A DNA stretch of 64,000 bases from Bacillota bacterium (GTDB lineage Bacteria; Bacillota; Clostridia; Acetivibrionales; DSM-1351), in NCBI GenBank assembly GCA_023431385.1, contig JAEYWA010000153.1, forward strand, positions 16,674-80,673, in the 5' to 3' direction. The notes under the pieces were generated by a model. That model saw only the letters and a program-made list of their open reading frames with translations. It had not been told where the DNA came from and did not search any database. Each line of letters begins with the position of its first letter. Positions within the stretch are counted from its first letter, which is position 1. Shown in pieces: positions 27,877 through 37,946 of the stretch. Both the position numbers and the translations under genes were made by a program.

Positions 27877-29316
27877 TCAATTATAAGGCAGTTTTTTGTA
27901 TCTTTTTCGAAACAGTCTTAAGGCAGTTAAAGCTGCTCCAATGAGTGATATTAATCCAGCACTGATATAGGTAACTCTCATTGCAAAGGCAAATTCCCCT
28001 TCTTTTCCCTCAACAAAGGTGGTTACCTTATAACCAAGCTGGCTGCTCATAACACCATACAATATAAGAGTTGAAACCGAAATACCTACGACCAACCCCA
28101 GGTTTCTCACCAAAGCATTTATACTGCCTGCTATTCCTACCCTGTCTTTTGGAACTGAAGACATTATAAGGGAATTATTTGGGGACTGAAACATTCCGTT
28201 TCCAAGAGCCATAATTGATATTATGACAATAAGCTTGACAGGTTCCAGGTTCTGATTCAGTGTAGCCATCATAAAGAACGCCGAAGAGAAAACTATCAGG
28301 CCTATTAACGTAAGAAGCTCTGATCCGATTTTGTCTGAAAGATGCCCGCTTATGGGAGCTACAACAAACAACACCATAGGATATGTCATTAAGTACAGTC
28401 CCGAAACTGAAGGTGACATTTTTATTACATCCTGTAAATAAAACGGTAAAAGTATATTGGAACAATTCATCGCAACGAAAAGCAGGAATCCGCAAAAAAT
28501 ACTCAGTGAAAATAGCTGGTTCCTAAATATATTTAGCTGAAGCATTGGACTATCTTCGGTCAGTTCAACCTTTATAAACACGATAAATGCAGCTATGGCC
28601 AGTCCAAAGCCTATCAGAACAGTCGGCTTTGAAAAGCCGATCTGCTCACCGGCTAATATAGCTGCAAATAATGCCACTATAAAAACTAAAAAGAGCAGAG
28701 CGCCTTTTATATCTAATCTGGCCTTTATTCTTTCTTCATCTCTTGGAAGAATCTTAAGGCCAAATATAAATGCAAAAAAACCTATCGGAATATTAATCAG
28801 GAATATATACTGCCATGCCGCCCCATCTACAATAAAGCCTCCAAGGGGCGGCCCTACCAAGGTCCCCAGTGCTACAAACGAGCCTGTTATCCCCAATGCC
28901 TTTCCCCTTTCCCCTGCTGGAAAGACTCTGGTAATTATACCCTGATTAGTTGCCATAAAGCCAGCAGCGCCTACCGCCTGTATTACTCGTGCAAGTACAA
29001 GCATATACAATGTGTTGGAAATTGCACACATTAGAGAACCTAAAGTGAAAATAACTATTCCTATTTTAAAAACCCTTACAGTCCCCTTTATATCTCCCAA
29101 TCTTCCGAAGATAAGGATTGTGGCTGATATTGCAATCAAGTATGAGGAAACAATGATTGCTATTGAATTCATTCCAACTTTAAAATAGTCTGCCATAACA
29201 GGAAGTGCAACATTCACTATACTGCTGTCAAGACAAGCCATAAAGGTCAGTAGAACTATATTGAAAAGGATTAATCCCCTATTTTTGAATTGGGGTTGAA
29301 TTTCCATCAGACTCAA
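27877..29316 (-). CDS. DHA2-family (EmrB/QacA-type) MFS exporter
   Basis: A 479-residue transporter with 14 predicted membrane segments: motif A GRLGDIKGTVRVF, motif C LARVIQAVGAAGFMATNQG, and LGNGMFQSPNNS in the second half. It is of standard length, unlike the exporter at 19067-21208. The frame begins at a TTG with GGAG at a good 5-base spacing; an ATG three codons later is the alternative. No regulator gene is adjacent. Substrate unknown; drug or metabolite export is likely. Confidence 0.88.
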   Translation of the reverse strand: MSLMEIQPQFKNRGLILFNIVLLTFMACLDSSIVNVALPVMADYFKVGMNSIAIIVSSYLIAISATILIFGRLGDIKGTVRVFKIGIVIFTLGSLMCAISNTLYMLVLARVIQAVGAAGFMATNQGIITRVFPAGERGKALGITGSFVALGTLVGPPLGGFIVDGAAWQYIFLINIPIGFFAFIFGLKILPRDEERIKARLDIKGALLFLVFIVALFAAILAGEQIGFSKPTVLIGFGLAIAAFIVFIKVELTEDSPMLQLNIFRNQLFSLSIFCGFLLFVAMNCSNILLPFYLQDVIKMSPSVSGLYLMTYPMVLFVVAPISGHLSDKIGSELLTLIGLIVFSSAFFMMATLNQNLEPVKLIVIISIMALGNGMFQSPNNSLIMSSVPKDRVGIAGSINALVRNLGLVVGISVSTLILYGVMSSQLGYKVTTFVEGKEGEFAFAMRVTYISAGLISLIGAALTALRLFRKRYKKLPYN

Positions 29317-29465
29317 ATTATCTCCATTTCATTATTTATTTTTTTTAATTTCTCTCATCAATTTCAATTTTCGCATAATAAATTCATATTAGAATAGCAC
29401 AATATTTGGCAGAATTCAACCTCAAATAGCGTACAATACAGCACGGTTTTAGGAGCTTTTTAGTC

Positions 29466-29501
29466 AAAAATAAAAGCAAAGCACTTTTTCATATGCTCTG
29501 C
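29466..29501 (-). terminator. terminator of the NADH oxidase gene
   Basis: Stem GCAGAGCA / TGCTTTGC on the minus strand (7 of 8 pairs) followed by TTTTATTTTT. It lies 80 bp after the stop. Confidence 0.65.
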
Positions 29502-29580
29502 CATATTAATTACATATCTCCACTTATCGGAATTTCTACCGCCTCACTTTTGGTAAAAAGCTTATATACGGGTATTTTGC

Positions 29581-30909
29581 CTATTCTGCTGCCAGTCCGG
29601 CCATGTTAAGCAGGTTCCAGGGCTTATTATAATGTGGTTGGAAGAAGAAGTCGACAAAGGCTAGTTCATCAATTGTCATTTTATTCTGTATAACTACAGA
29701 TAAGGTATTTATTGATTGGGTCAAATCGGCCTTCGATAAAATCTGAGCTCCTAGAATTACTCTTGTTTTGTTGTCATAAATAATCTTAAGCATTGCTTCA
29801 TCATGAGTTGGCATAAATTCAGGTCTGTAATTTTCCCTGATCAGAATTGTCTTAATATCCAGATTAGAAGCCTTTGCCACGGTTTCCGTCAACCCTGTCG
29901 CCGCACAATTAAGCTCATAAATTTTTATACCTGAAGTAGCCTGAGTTCCAAGACTCTTTGTTGATGGCTTTACAAGATTCCTAGCTATTAATGTTCCCAT
30001 TCTGACTGCATTTGTTGCAAGAGGGATATACTGGTATTTTCCTGTAGGATTATAAAATACCGCACAGCAGTCACCGGCTGCAAATACATCCTTGCAGCTT
30101 GTTTGCATATATTCATCTACCATAATGGCCCCGTTGTTAAGCATATCAAGCTTACCCTTGAACAATTCAGTACTGGGTCTAAAACCAATACTAAGAATAA
30201 CCATATCGGCCTTGTAGGTGCCTTTATTGGTGACAACCCTCTCCACCTTGTTATTTTTTCCCTCGAATCTGATAACTGTTTCTGACAGCGCTAGCTGTAT
30301 TCCGTGTTTCTTATAGGTACCCTCGGCTATATCAGTAAATTCCTTGTCAAAATACTTACTCATTATTCTGTCTTCAGTATCAATAAGTGTAACATTCTTC
30401 CCCTGCTGTTCAAAAGCCTCAACCAGCTCTGCACCAATATAGCCAGCTCCTACAACAACTATATTTTCAGCAGCTTTGGATTTATCAATTATTGTTTCAG
30501 AATGATCAAAGTTCTTTGACAATTGAATATTTTCCAGTTCTATACCTTCAAGTTTAGGAATGATAGGCCATGAACCAGTTGTTATGATCAATTTATCATA
30601 GTTGTCCACAAATACCATATTCTGGTTTAAATCCTTAACAACAAGGGACTTTTCGTCAAAATTGACCTCCAGTACCTCATGTTTCATTTTAGTAATAACG
30701 CCAAGTTCCTTCAGCTTTTCCGGCGACGAATAGAACAATCCTGCCGGATCCTGTACAACACCACCGACATATAAAGCTATCCCACAGGATAGAAAGGAAA
30801 TATTATTATTCTTTTCATATACAGTTATCTCAGCATCTTTATACCGATTGGCAATATTATTTGCTGCAGCTGTTCCAGCATGTGTACACCCTATAATCAC
30901 TACTTTCAT
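29581..30909 (-). CDS. NADH oxidase / CoA-disulfide reductase family flavoprotein
   Basis: A 442-residue FAD/NAD(P)H pyridine nucleotide-disulfide oxidoreductase. FAD binding is at GCTHAGTAAANNI, the single redox Cys is in ISFLSCGIALYVGG (near residue 43), NAD binding is at IVVVGAGYIGAELVEAFEQQ and the second FAD motif is VFAAGDCC. The single Cys matches H2O-forming NADH oxidases and CoA-disulfide reductases. In an anaerobe it likely removes oxygen by four-electron reduction to water. RBS AGGAGG precedes the ATG. A hemerythrin gene lies upstream, separated by a terminator, consistent with an oxygen-defence neighbourhood. Confidence 0.9.
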   Translation of the reverse strand: MKVVIIGCTHAGTAAANNIANRYKDAEITVYEKNNNISFLSCGIALYVGGVVQDPAGLFYSSPEKLKELGVITKMKHEVLEVNFDEKSLVVKDLNQNMVFVDNYDKLIITTGSWPIIPKLEGIELENIQLSKNFDHSETIIDKSKAAENIVVVGAGYIGAELVEAFEQQGKNVTLIDTEDRIMSKYFDKEFTDIAEGTYKKHGIQLALSETVIRFEGKNNKVERVVTNKGTYKADMVILSIGFRPSTELFKGKLDMLNNGAIMVDEYMQTSCKDVFAAGDCCAVFYNPTGKYQYIPLATNAVRMGTLIARNLVKPSTKSLGTQATSGIKIYELNCAATGLTETVAKASNLDIKTILIRENYRPEFMPTHDEAMLKIIYDNKTRVILGAQILSKADLTQSINTLSVVIQNKMTIDELAFVDFFFQPHYNKPWNLLNMAGLAAE

Positions 30910-31021
30910 AATCTACCTCCTGTTAATCTCTCGGCCCTGACACAATGAAAAATATCTCATTAAACTTTAGTATACCACTATGCAAAAAATTAAAACATAT
31001 CATCCAGTATTTTAAATGATA

Positions 31022-31067
31022 CAAAAAAAGAACATATACGTAACTTATGTTAAATATGTGTTCTTTT
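31022..31067 (-). terminator. terminator of the hemerythrin gene
   Basis: On the minus strand AAAAGAACACATAT pairs with ATATGTTCTTT (2-nt bulge), followed by TTTTG. It is about 45 bp after the stop at 31114. Confidence 0.7.
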
Positions 31068-31113
31068 AATTAAATATGTACTTATTTGATAAATAATCAA
31101 TATATTTTTAGTT

Positions 31114-31503
31114 TTACATTGTATAAGCTCTGTCTGTCTGCAGTATATGGTCAGAAATCCAGCTCACCACAAATTCAAGAATTTCCAGTAAATATTGCTC
31201 ATGATCCATATCAATCTTTTCTAAATCTACACTGTTAATTTTTTCTATAAAATCATTATGTTCAACTTTATGGCTTAGTAACTTTCTATATCCTATACTA
31301 GCCATATACTCTTCTTCAGATGTAAAATGAAAAACGGTATACTCCTTTAATTCGGCCAATAGTTTTAGTATACGGTCATACTTGTCAATGATAAGTTCAT
31401 TTTTCATAAGCTCATGAATCTCGCCAGCAATCTTGAATAATTCCTGATGTTGTTTGTCGATGTGTTCAATTCCCAGTAAATAATCATCTTTCCATGTAAT
31501 CAT
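31114..31503 (-). CDS. bacteriohemerythrin
   Basis: A 129-residue four-helix bundle with the complete di-iron ligand set: HIDKQHQELF (His and second His), HFTSEEEYM (His, Glu), HKVEHNDF (His, His) and WISDHILQTD (His, Asp). It binds O2 reversibly at a non-haem di-iron centre in the cytoplasm. In anaerobes such proteins buffer or deliver oxygen, and related domains occur on MCPs. RBS GGGGGG lies 9 bases before the ATG. It has its own terminator. Confidence 0.93.
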   Translation of the reverse strand: MITWKDDYLLGIEHIDKQHQELFKIAGEIHELMKNELIIDKYDRILKLLAELKEYTVFHFTSEEEYMASIGYRKLLSHKVEHNDFIEKINSVDLEKIDMDHEQYLLEILEFVVSWISDHILQTDRAYTM

Positions 31504-31616
31504 GTTTATAACCCCCCATCTTTCTGCATACCTAAAATTTACATTAACATATATGCCAAATTATACTATAAGTTATTAATAAATCAACAGCTAAAATTCG
31601 GTAAATCTAGTTTAAT

Positions 31617-32735
31617 CTAGTATTCGTTTTCAGCACTCCACAACTTTCTTTTACGTCTGTTTTTATGATCATACATTTTGAGATCTATTTCATGGATAAA
31701 TTGCTCAAGACTCATATCGTTTTTATAAGTGTCATAGGCGCAGCTATACCTTAATAAATAGGGCTTCCCACAGCGTATATTGTATCTGTCAACCATTTTT
31801 GACATCTTTGAAATTAAATCATTGATTTTGGATACAGAAAGACCGTAAATTAATATGATAAATTCATCTCCGCCCAATCGGATAACTATACCATAATCAG
31901 AATACACCTTCTGAAGAAGCTTTGCAAAGGCTTTCAAAGCATGGTCACCCTCCATATGTCCATAGGAATCATTAATGTCTTTAAAATAATCCAAGTCAAT
32001 CATAATTGCTGATAATGTACCTTCATTCTTCCTAGAATAAGCATCCAGGCACTTTTTCAGCACCACCCTGTTTCTTGCCCCGGTAAGGGAGTCCCGGTAC
32101 AGATCTCTCTGCTGTATCACAATAAACATCATAATTATTGTAAAAGTACTGCTACACCATATAAACCTTACCTGACTCAAGCTTATCTGAAGAATTACCA
32201 TAATGTTGGTAACGATGCCTATAGCCATAATATATGCAAACTCAAACCTCAAGAGCATTTTCTTGTTTATAACTATTACATAAAGACTATAGGAAAGAAA
32301 AACAAGTGAAATAACCAGCCAAATTATATTTCGAGAAAAACTTCCAGCTTCTATTTTTCCGATTCTGGAGGCTACAAACGACGCTATTGTGTTAAATATA
32401 AGTAATATATTAAATAAAGTTGTAATTGGCCTTTTTAATTTACAGGATGAGAGAAAATAGGAACAAATAAATTTAAGAAAGAAGTAAGACAGCAACGGTG
32501 AAAGGGAGTACAATGCAAAATTTATGACTCGTATCCATAATAACGCTATTTCTGCCTCCAACAGTATATTTTGCACCATCTCCAGATTTATTAATAATAA
32601 ATTCAGAAATAAGGAAGCAATATAGATTTTATTTATTTGCATTTTTTTATCCAGAACACTTAAAGCGTATATTCCAAAAAGGAATATAACTGCACCGGAT
32701 AAAATATTCATCTGTTGATGAAATAAAAACTGCAT
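31617..32735 (-). CDS. membrane-bound diguanylate cyclase
   Basis: About 372 residues. The N-terminal 215 residues form about seven membrane segments. A GGDEF domain follows (RDSLTGARNRVVLK, IMIDLDYFKDINDSYGHMEG, IRLGGDEF), with an intact catalytic GGDEF. The inhibitory I-site (RxxD five residues upstream) is absent: the aligned residues are S and G. The enzyme should therefore make c-di-GMP without product inhibition. The ATG at 32735 follows AAGGAG; 15 earlier codons lack an RBS. It may supply c-di-GMP to targets such as the exopolysaccharide locus at 42.7-53.8 kb, which is inference. Confidence 0.88.
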   Translation of the reverse strand: MQFLFHQQMNILSGAVIFLFGIYALSVLDKKMQINKIYIASLFLNLLLINLEMVQNILLEAEIALLWIRVINFALYSLSPLLSYFFLKFICSYFLSSCKLKRPITTLFNILLIFNTIASFVASRIGKIEAGSFSRNIIWLVISLVFLSYSLYVIVINKKMLLRFEFAYIMAIGIVTNIMVILQISLSQVRFIWCSSTFTIIMMFIVIQQRDLYRDSLTGARNRVVLKKCLDAYSRKNEGTLSAIMIDLDYFKDINDSYGHMEGDHALKAFAKLLQKVYSDYGIVIRLGGDEFIILIYGLSVSKINDLISKMSKMVDRYNIRCGKPYLLRYSCAYDTYKNDMSLEQFIHEIDLKMYDHKNRRKRKLWSAENEY

Positions 32736-32891
32736 ATTTTTGCTCCTTATGTGCATTTTTCTGCATAAATATAATAACATTTTACATTATTTTTCAAATT
32801 TATTCAAATAAATTATCGTTAGAATTTACCACTTAAGGGTATATTTATTATATATAGTTATGATGTCCTACGGTAAATGGAGGTTAATAGT

Positions 32892-33842
32892 ATGAAAAAT
32901 AAATCTATAAACAAAATAGCAGTAGTCGGAACCGGTTTTGTGGGCTCAACCACAGCCTATACACTTATGCTAAGTGGACTGATATCAGAACTGGTTCTTA
33001 TCGATATTAATACAAAAAAGGCAGAGGGCGAAGCAATGGATATGAATCATGGTATGCCTTTTGTCAGGCCAGTTAAAATATATAGTGGAACTTATTCTGA
33101 TTGCAGCGATGCAGATATTGTAGTAATAACCGGCGGAGCCAATCAAAAACCAGGTGAAACCAGAATGGATCTGGTTAATAAAAATACAGCCATTTTTAAA
33201 GATGTTGTTGGTAATATAGTCAAGTACAACACCGATTGTATCCTTCTTGTAGTAACAAACCCCGTGGATATTCTGACCTACGTTACATTTAAACTTTCAG
33301 GATTTCCCAAGAATAGGGTTATCGGTTCAGGTACTGTATTGGATTCAGCCCGCTTCAAATTCATGATAGGCGAACATATGGGCATCGATCCAAGAAATGT
33401 CCATGCTTACATTATCGGTGAACACGGAGATACCGAAGTTCCGACCTGGAGTACTGCTTCAATCGCCGGATTATCCATGGACGATTATTGCATGGAATGC
33501 AAATCCTGTGACAGCAGGAGCTTTAAGGAAACTACCTATAATAATGTAAAAAATGCGGCTTATGAAATCATCGACCGCAAGGGTGCAACCTATTATGCTG
33601 TTGCACTAGCTGTCAGAAGAATTGTCGAGGCCATAGTCCGTAACGAGAACTCAATATTGACAGTATCCAGCCTGCTGGAAGGTGAGTATGGATTAAATGA
33701 TATCTGTTTGAGCATTCCAAGTCAGGTCAATTCCAACGGTATTGAAAGAATTATTAATGTACCACTGAGTTCTGAAGAGACTGAACTCCTAAATAAGTCA
33801 GCTCAGTCTCTGAAAAAGGTTATTGATGGCTTGCATCTATAA
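32892..33842 (+). CDS. ldh: L-lactate dehydrogenase
   Basis: A 316-residue cytoplasmic enzyme. NAD binding is at [18 protein letters not shown], the substrate-specificity loop is [15 protein letters not shown] (Gln as in LDH, not MDH), and the catalytic motif is [14 protein letters not shown] with His. It reduces pyruvate to L-lactate and regenerates NAD+. The start at 32892 has GGAGG eight bases upstream and gives the usual LDH length; an ATG five codons earlier is part of the RBS region. The stop overlaps that of the convergent gene at 33837. Confidence 0.95.
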   Translation: MKNKSINKIAVVGTGFVGSTTAYTLMLSGLISELVLIDINTKKAEGEAMDMNHGMPFVRPVKIYSGTYSDCSDADIVVITGGANQKPGETRMDLVNKNTAIFKDVVGNIVKYNTDCILLVVTNPVDILTYVTFKLSGFPKNRVIGSGTVLDSARFKFMIGEHMGIDPRNVHAYIIGEHGDTEVPTWSTASIAGLSMDDYCMECKSCDSRSFKETTYNNVKNAAYEIIDRKGATYYAVALAVRRIVEAIVRNENSILTVSSLLEGEYGLNDICLSIPSQVNSNGIERIINVPLSSEETELLNKSAQSLKKVIDGLHL

Positions 33843-34901
33843 TAGAATTTTCTTTAAAATTGTATTGCTCCTTAAGAACTCTTTTGCCTTGTTTCTGTTT
33901 TCCTCAACGTGAATACAAGTGTACCTGTTCGGTTTGATGGAAGGAGCAATGTCAATTGCTTTTTCAAAAGCCTCAGCCTGCATGTTAAGTGTCGCAACAT
34001 AATCAAAAAAGCCTGTATCACTCAGGAATTTTTCAACACGCTCAACCCTGTGCTGTTGAACAAGACTCATCAGATATGTTGCGACTCCTACCTGAATACC
34101 GTGAAGCTGAGGCTTGTCAAGTATTTTGTCCAGAGCATGAGAGATAAGATGTTCGCTTCCGCTGGCAGGAGAGCTATTCCCTGCAATTTCCATAGCAACA
34201 CCGCTCATGGTTAGTGAATCCACCATTTCCTTAAGGAAAAATGGCTCTGTTATATTTGAATATGGCATGCGTACAATACTATTAACCGATTTCTTAGCCA
34301 GCATGGCAGCAAAATCATCAACCTTTGAAGCATTGTTCTTCTCTTCAAAGTACCAGTCATAAACAGCTGAAATCTTTGAAACTATATCTCCTAAGCCTGA
34401 GTAAATAAACTTTGCAGGAGCATTTTTTATTACATCCAGGTCAACTATAATTCCAAACGGCATTGCTGCATGAACCGAGGTTCTTTTTCCGTTAATAATA
34501 AGCGAGCAGCCCGAGCTGGAAAATCCGTCATTTGAAGTTGACGTCGGTATACTGATAAAGGGTAAATTGTTCAAAAAAGCTATATACTTTGCGGTATCTA
34601 GTACCTTTCCTCCTCCCACACCCACCACAGCATCTGTTTTAGACGGTATGGAGAAGGCCTTGGGTACAAGTTTTTCAATGGTTATATCATCAAAGTCATA
34701 GGTCTCAAGAAGTGTAAGTGATTTTCTGCTCTCGATTGAGGAAATTATTTTCTCACCAAATAATTCTCTTATACCTTCCCCAAACAGAATAATTACTCTT
34801 GAAATATTTGCTCTTTCCAGATATGAACCCACATTGCCCAATATTCCGGTGTTTACCTCCATTATGGTAGGAATTTCAATCCTGTGAATAGCTGTACCCA
34901 T
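33837..34901 (-). CDS. glycerol-1-phosphate dehydrogenase-like protein (AraM/EgsA family)
   Basis: About 354 residues of the iron/nickel-dependent dehydroquinate synthase-like fold. NAD-binding [15 protein letters not shown], the substrate loop [16 protein letters not shown] and the metal ligands (D in [13 protein letters not shown] in [13 protein letters not shown] in LHGIQVG) are visible. The family reduces dihydroxyacetone phosphate to sn-glycerol-1-phosphate. In Bacillus, AraM is Ni-dependent and feeds an archaeal-type ether lipid phosphate. The ATG at 34901 follows AGGAG by five bases; 24 earlier codons lack an RBS. It lies 128 bp after a HAD phosphatase gene on the same strand, which could act on the same pathway. 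Confidence 0.85.
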   Translation of the reverse strand: MGTAIHRIEIPTIMEVNTGILGNVGSYLERANISRVIILFGEGIRELFGEKIISSIESRKSLTLLETYDFDDITIEKLVPKAFSIPSKTDAVVGVGGGKVLDTAKYIAFLNNLPFISIPTSTSNDGFSSSGCSLIINGKRTSVHAAMPFGIIVDLDVIKNAPAKFIYSGLGDIVSKISAVYDWYFEEKNNASKVDDFAAMLAKKSVNSIVRMPYSNITEPFFLKEMVDSLTMSGVAMEIAGNSSPASGSEHLISHALDKILDKPQLHGIQVGVATYLMSLVQQHRVERVEKFLSDTGFFDYVATLNMQAEAFEKAIDIAPSIKPNRYTCIHVEENRNKAKEFLRSNTILKKILL

Positions 34902-35029
34902 AACAACTCCTATCTGCGTGCAGACTTCTATAAACTCTACACCAACTGATTTTGATTCTATGCAATTGGTCACCGGCCTTCCTGTAACTATTCCAAACTT
35001 AATATTTCCCAGTCACTTTTTTCTGACCA

Positions 35030-35683
35030 CTATCCCAGCAAGCCCTTTGAGATCATATATTCCCCAACTTCGACATACCTGCTGAAGGGAACAAACGGAA
35101 TACCTCGTTCAGCAAGAAGATTCTTAAGATCGTTCCTGGCAAAAGCGCAATCTGCTTCTTGTGCAGCACCTATATCCGGCTCGCTGTCCCCGGCAAAATA
35201 AACCTTTTCATATTTTGCCTTGAGGGACAGTACAACTTTAGCCTTGTCAACCCCCCACATGCTGGAATAAAACTCGCTCTGAGAATCCGGCATTATGGTA
35301 ATGCCTCTGTTGCAATACTTTCCTTCCATTGATATAACAGTTACATTATCTATTTTATGATGTGCAAGGAGTTTTTCTATATAATATGATGTTCCGGCAC
35401 TTAATATATAAAAATCTCCTCCGCAGTCTTCAACCTTTTTTATAAATTCTATGGCATATGGATCCAGCGGAAGCTCGAGAATATCCTGAAAAATTTCCTC
35501 CTCGTTTCTGTCCATGGAACCGAATATTTCATTGAGAAAATCCACATTTATTTTTTTAGTTTTCTTCCATTCATAATAATATTCCCAGGCCCAATCCTTT
35601 AAATACTTATCCATAACAATATGGTAAAAGTCTCTGTCTGTCAGTGTTCCGTCAAAATCAGATACAAATGCAAATTTTTTCAT
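35030..35683 (-). CDS. HAD-IB phosphatase (MtnX-like)
   Basis: About 217 residues. HAD motif I FVSDFDGTLTDRDFY, motif II ILSAGTSYYIE and motif IV YFAGDSEPDIGAA place it with the MtnX/SerB-like HAD-IB phosphatases. MtnX works in methionine salvage, but no other salvage genes are near, and the neighbouring glycerol-1-phosphate dehydrogenase suggests another phosphate ester. The ATG at 35683 has GGGAG five bases upstream. The whole 5' region immediately before it is copy A of the repeated leader element (35684-35802). Confidence 0.82.
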   Translation of the reverse strand: MKKFAFVSDFDGTLTDRDFYHIVMDKYLKDWAWEYYYEWKKTKKINVDFLNEIFGSMDRNEEEIFQDILELPLDPYAIEFIKKVEDCGGDFYILSAGTSYYIEKLLAHHKIDNVTVISMEGKYCNRGITIMPDSQSEFYSSMWGVDKAKVVLSLKAKYEKVYFAGDSEPDIGAAQEADCAFARNDLKNLLAERGIPFVPFSRYVEVGEYMISKGLLG

Positions 35684-35802
35684 ATTATCTCCCATCTAAG
35701 CGCATAGCGCGTACACAAATAGTAGTGAAAAGACATGTACTGGCTTTTTGCATGCGTGAAAATCATGATGACTTACCACATGTTTTTTTCACGCTATTCT
35801 CC
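35684..35802 (-). repeat. repeated leader element, copy A
   Basis: A 119-bp sequence, read on the minus strand, ending at the start codon of the HAD phosphatase gene. It begins GGAGAATAGCGTGAAAAA and ends ACGCGCTATGCGC, TTAGATGGGAGATAAT, ATG. The 5' end AUAGCGUG can pair with CGCGCUAU near the 3' end (8 of 8 pairs with one G-U). An alternative helix, GCGTGAAAA with TTTTCACGC, uses the same 5' bases. Two further copies occur at 51865-51979 and 62686-62824, in the same relation to a start codon. Copy A and copy C are the closest pair. A structured regulatory RNA or a MITE-like element would both fit. Confidence 0.7.
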
Positions 35803-36083
35803 TATATTTGGCACATCTCGTTTATAACCATTGCTTAAAATAATTATTTTAACCGTATAATGTATCGAGGCAATGCAGCAGTAATTCTAAATATTTTACC
35901 CTGCACACCAATTAATATCATAGCATATCAGTACAAGACGGTAAATAGTTCAAAAGAGCTGACAACAGGTTTATAGCTGTCTTAATAGAAGGACTTGATA
36001 AATAAACGTTGCAAAAAAGGTAAATAATATTTATTATTGTATAGGTATATAAAATAAAGAATTAATAAAGTAAAGGAACAAAA
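35803..36083. other. divergent promoter region and long leader of the DEAD-box helicase gene
   Basis: No gene is visible. The AT-rich stretch at 36025-36060 has TATTATTG and TATAGG boxes that could be the helicase promoter. Long 5' leaders are common on cold-inducible helicase genes, but no cold-shock box could be confirmed by eye. Confidence 0.3.
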
Positions 36084-37880
36084 ATGGAAAATTTGAGTTT
36101 TAAAGATCTAAATCTTTCAACTGAAGTACAGCGTGCAATTGCTGATATGGGATTTGAGGAGGCTACTCCTATTCAATCCAAGTCAATCCCACCAATTCTC
36201 AACGGAAACGATTTAATTGGCCAGGCCCAGACCGGAACAGGAAAAACCTGCGCATTTGGTATTCCCGCCATTGAAATGATCCAACCTGAAATCGAATCAA
36301 TTCAGGTATTGGTATTGTGCCCAACAAGAGAATTAGCAATACAGTCCTCGGAAGAACTGAGAAATGTATTGAAATATAAAGACGGAATACGAATTCTACC
36401 AGTTTATGGTGGCCAGCCCATAGACAGACAAATTATAGCATTAAAAAAGCGTCCTCAGATTATTATAGGAACTCCAGGCCGTATTATGGATCATATGAGA
36501 CGCAGAACCCTTAAACTGGAGCAGCTTAAAATGATTGTACTTGACGAAGCAGATGAGATGCTGAACATGGGTTTCCGTGAAGATATCGATACAATCCTGG
36601 AGAAAGTACCTGTAGACAGGCAGACAATCCTTTTTTCAGCTACTATGCCTAAGGAAATACTGGATATCACTAAAAAGTATCAAAAGGACCCGATTCATAT
36701 AAAGGTAGCACACAAGGAACTTACCGTACCGAGTATAGAACAATACTATCTTGAAGTTAAAGAGTCAGCAAAGCTGGAGGTTCTTTCCCGTCTAATAGAT
36801 ACCAACGATATCAAGCTCTCACTCGTTTTTTGTAATACAAAGAAAAGGGTTGATGAGTTAACCTCAAGTCTTCAGTCCAGAGGCTATTCTGCAGAGGCTC
36901 TTCATGGAGACATGCGTCAGGAACATAGAGATAAGGTTATGTCACAGTTCAGGAAAGGCAGTTTTGATATTCTCATAGCTACAGATGTTGCCGCAAGAGG
37001 TATTGACGTTGATGATGTAGAAGCTGTTTTCAACTATGATATACCCAGTGATGAAGAATACTACGTTCACAGAATCGGCCGGACAGGCAGAGCAGGCAGA
37101 ACAGGTAAAGCTTTTACCTTTATTTCAGGCCGAGAAATATACAAGCTGAGAGATATACAACGTTATACAAAATCTACTGTCACCTTTATGAAGCCCCCCA
37201 GCATTAACGATGTTGAGGAGAAAAAGATGTCTAATGTGTTGAAGTCTCTGAGGGAAAATCTGACCAAAGAGGGTTTTTCAAAGTATATCGGACACATAGA
37301 AAGATTTGTTGACTCTTTAAACTCCGAATCAGATAGTCAGGAAGATAGTTTTATTACATCTCTCGACGTGGCTGCAGCATTGTTAAAAATGTATACAGAA
37401 CAAAACGGTAACTTCCCCAGTACTGTAAGTGAAATAGACGAAGAATCTGATTTCGATAGTGAAAATGATATGGTAAGACTTTTTATAAATATTGGAAGTG
37501 ATAATAAAATCCAGCCAAAGCATATTATTGAAGGCCTTGTTGAATCCTCAGGACTTCCTGGCAAAATGGTTGGTTCTATCGACATTTTCGATAAATATTC
37601 CTTTGTTGAGGTTCCAAAGGAATTTGCTTCCGAAGTTCTCAGGTCTATGAAAAACTATACCATAAAAGGCAAGCGGATAAATGTTGAGAAATCAACACCT
37701 CGTAAGAAAAGCGGGCGAAGCGGTTTCAACCATGGGAGAAACGCAGTCACATACGGTAGTTTTACCGGTCACTCCAGTCATGGCAGCGGTCAGAGTTCAA
37801 AAAGAAGATCAGCTGTTCCTACTATCAAAGCCTCAGGCACCAAACCGTCCTCTGGTAAAGGTTACAGAAAAGACCGCTAA
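36084..37880 (+). CDS. DEAD-box ATP-dependent RNA helicase with DbpA-type RNA-binding domain
   Basis: A 598-residue helicase. The Q motif is ATPIQSKSIPP, motif I AQTGTGKT (about residue 47), Ia PTRELA, motif II DEAD (about 153), motif III SAT and motif VI HRIGRTGRAGR. Residues 465-545 form a DbpA RNA-binding domain (VRLFINIGSDNKIQPKHIIE), as in CsdA/DbpA/YxiN helicases that remodel rRNA and mRNA. The last 50 residues are basic and Ser/Gly-rich, typical of an unstructured RNA-binding tail. RBS AAAGGA precedes the ATG. It probably aids ribosome assembly and growth in the cold. Confidence 0.93.
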   Translation: MENLSFKDLNLSTEVQRAIADMGFEEATPIQSKSIPPILNGNDLIGQAQTGTGKTCAFGIPAIEMIQPEIESIQVLVLCPTRELAIQSSEELRNVLKYKDGIRILPVYGGQPIDRQIIALKKRPQIIIGTPGRIMDHMRRRTLKLEQLKMIVLDEADEMLNMGFREDIDTILEKVPVDRQTILFSATMPKEILDITKKYQKDPIHIKVAHKELTVPSIEQYYLEVKESAKLEVLSRLIDTNDIKLSLVFCNTKKRVDELTSSLQSRGYSAEALHGDMRQEHRDKVMSQFRKGSFDILIATDVAARGIDVDDVEAVFNYDIPSDEEYYVHRIGRTGRAGRTGKAFTFISGREIYKLRDIQRYTKSTVTFMKPPSINDVEEKKMSNVLKSLRENLTKEGFSKYIGHIERFVDSLNSESDSQEDSFITSLDVAAALLKMYTEQNGNFPSTVSEIDEESDFDSENDMVRLFINIGSDNKIQPKHIIEGLVESSGLPGKMVGSIDIFDKYSFVEVPKEFASEVLRSMKNYTIKGKRINVEKSTPRKKSGRSGFNHGRNAVTYGSFTGHSSHGSGQSSKRRSAVPTIKASGTKPSSGKGYRKDR

Positions 37881-37946
37881 AAGAGATAAACAGTAATGGG
37901 TTAGAAGCTAAAATGGATAGATTCTGAAGCAATAGTATATATTATT

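Noticed and set aside
35740..35790. Short GTG-initiated peptide in leader copy A (MKKTCGKSS)
   Set aside because: Copy B gives an unrelated peptide and copy C a stop as the second codon, so there is no conserved leader peptide.
35684..35802. Interpretation of the leader element as a c-di-GMP (GEMM) riboswitch
   Set aside because: A CGCA...AAAGCC stretch is reminiscent of it, but the tetraloop-receptor helices and the remaining GEMM core are absent in all three copies.
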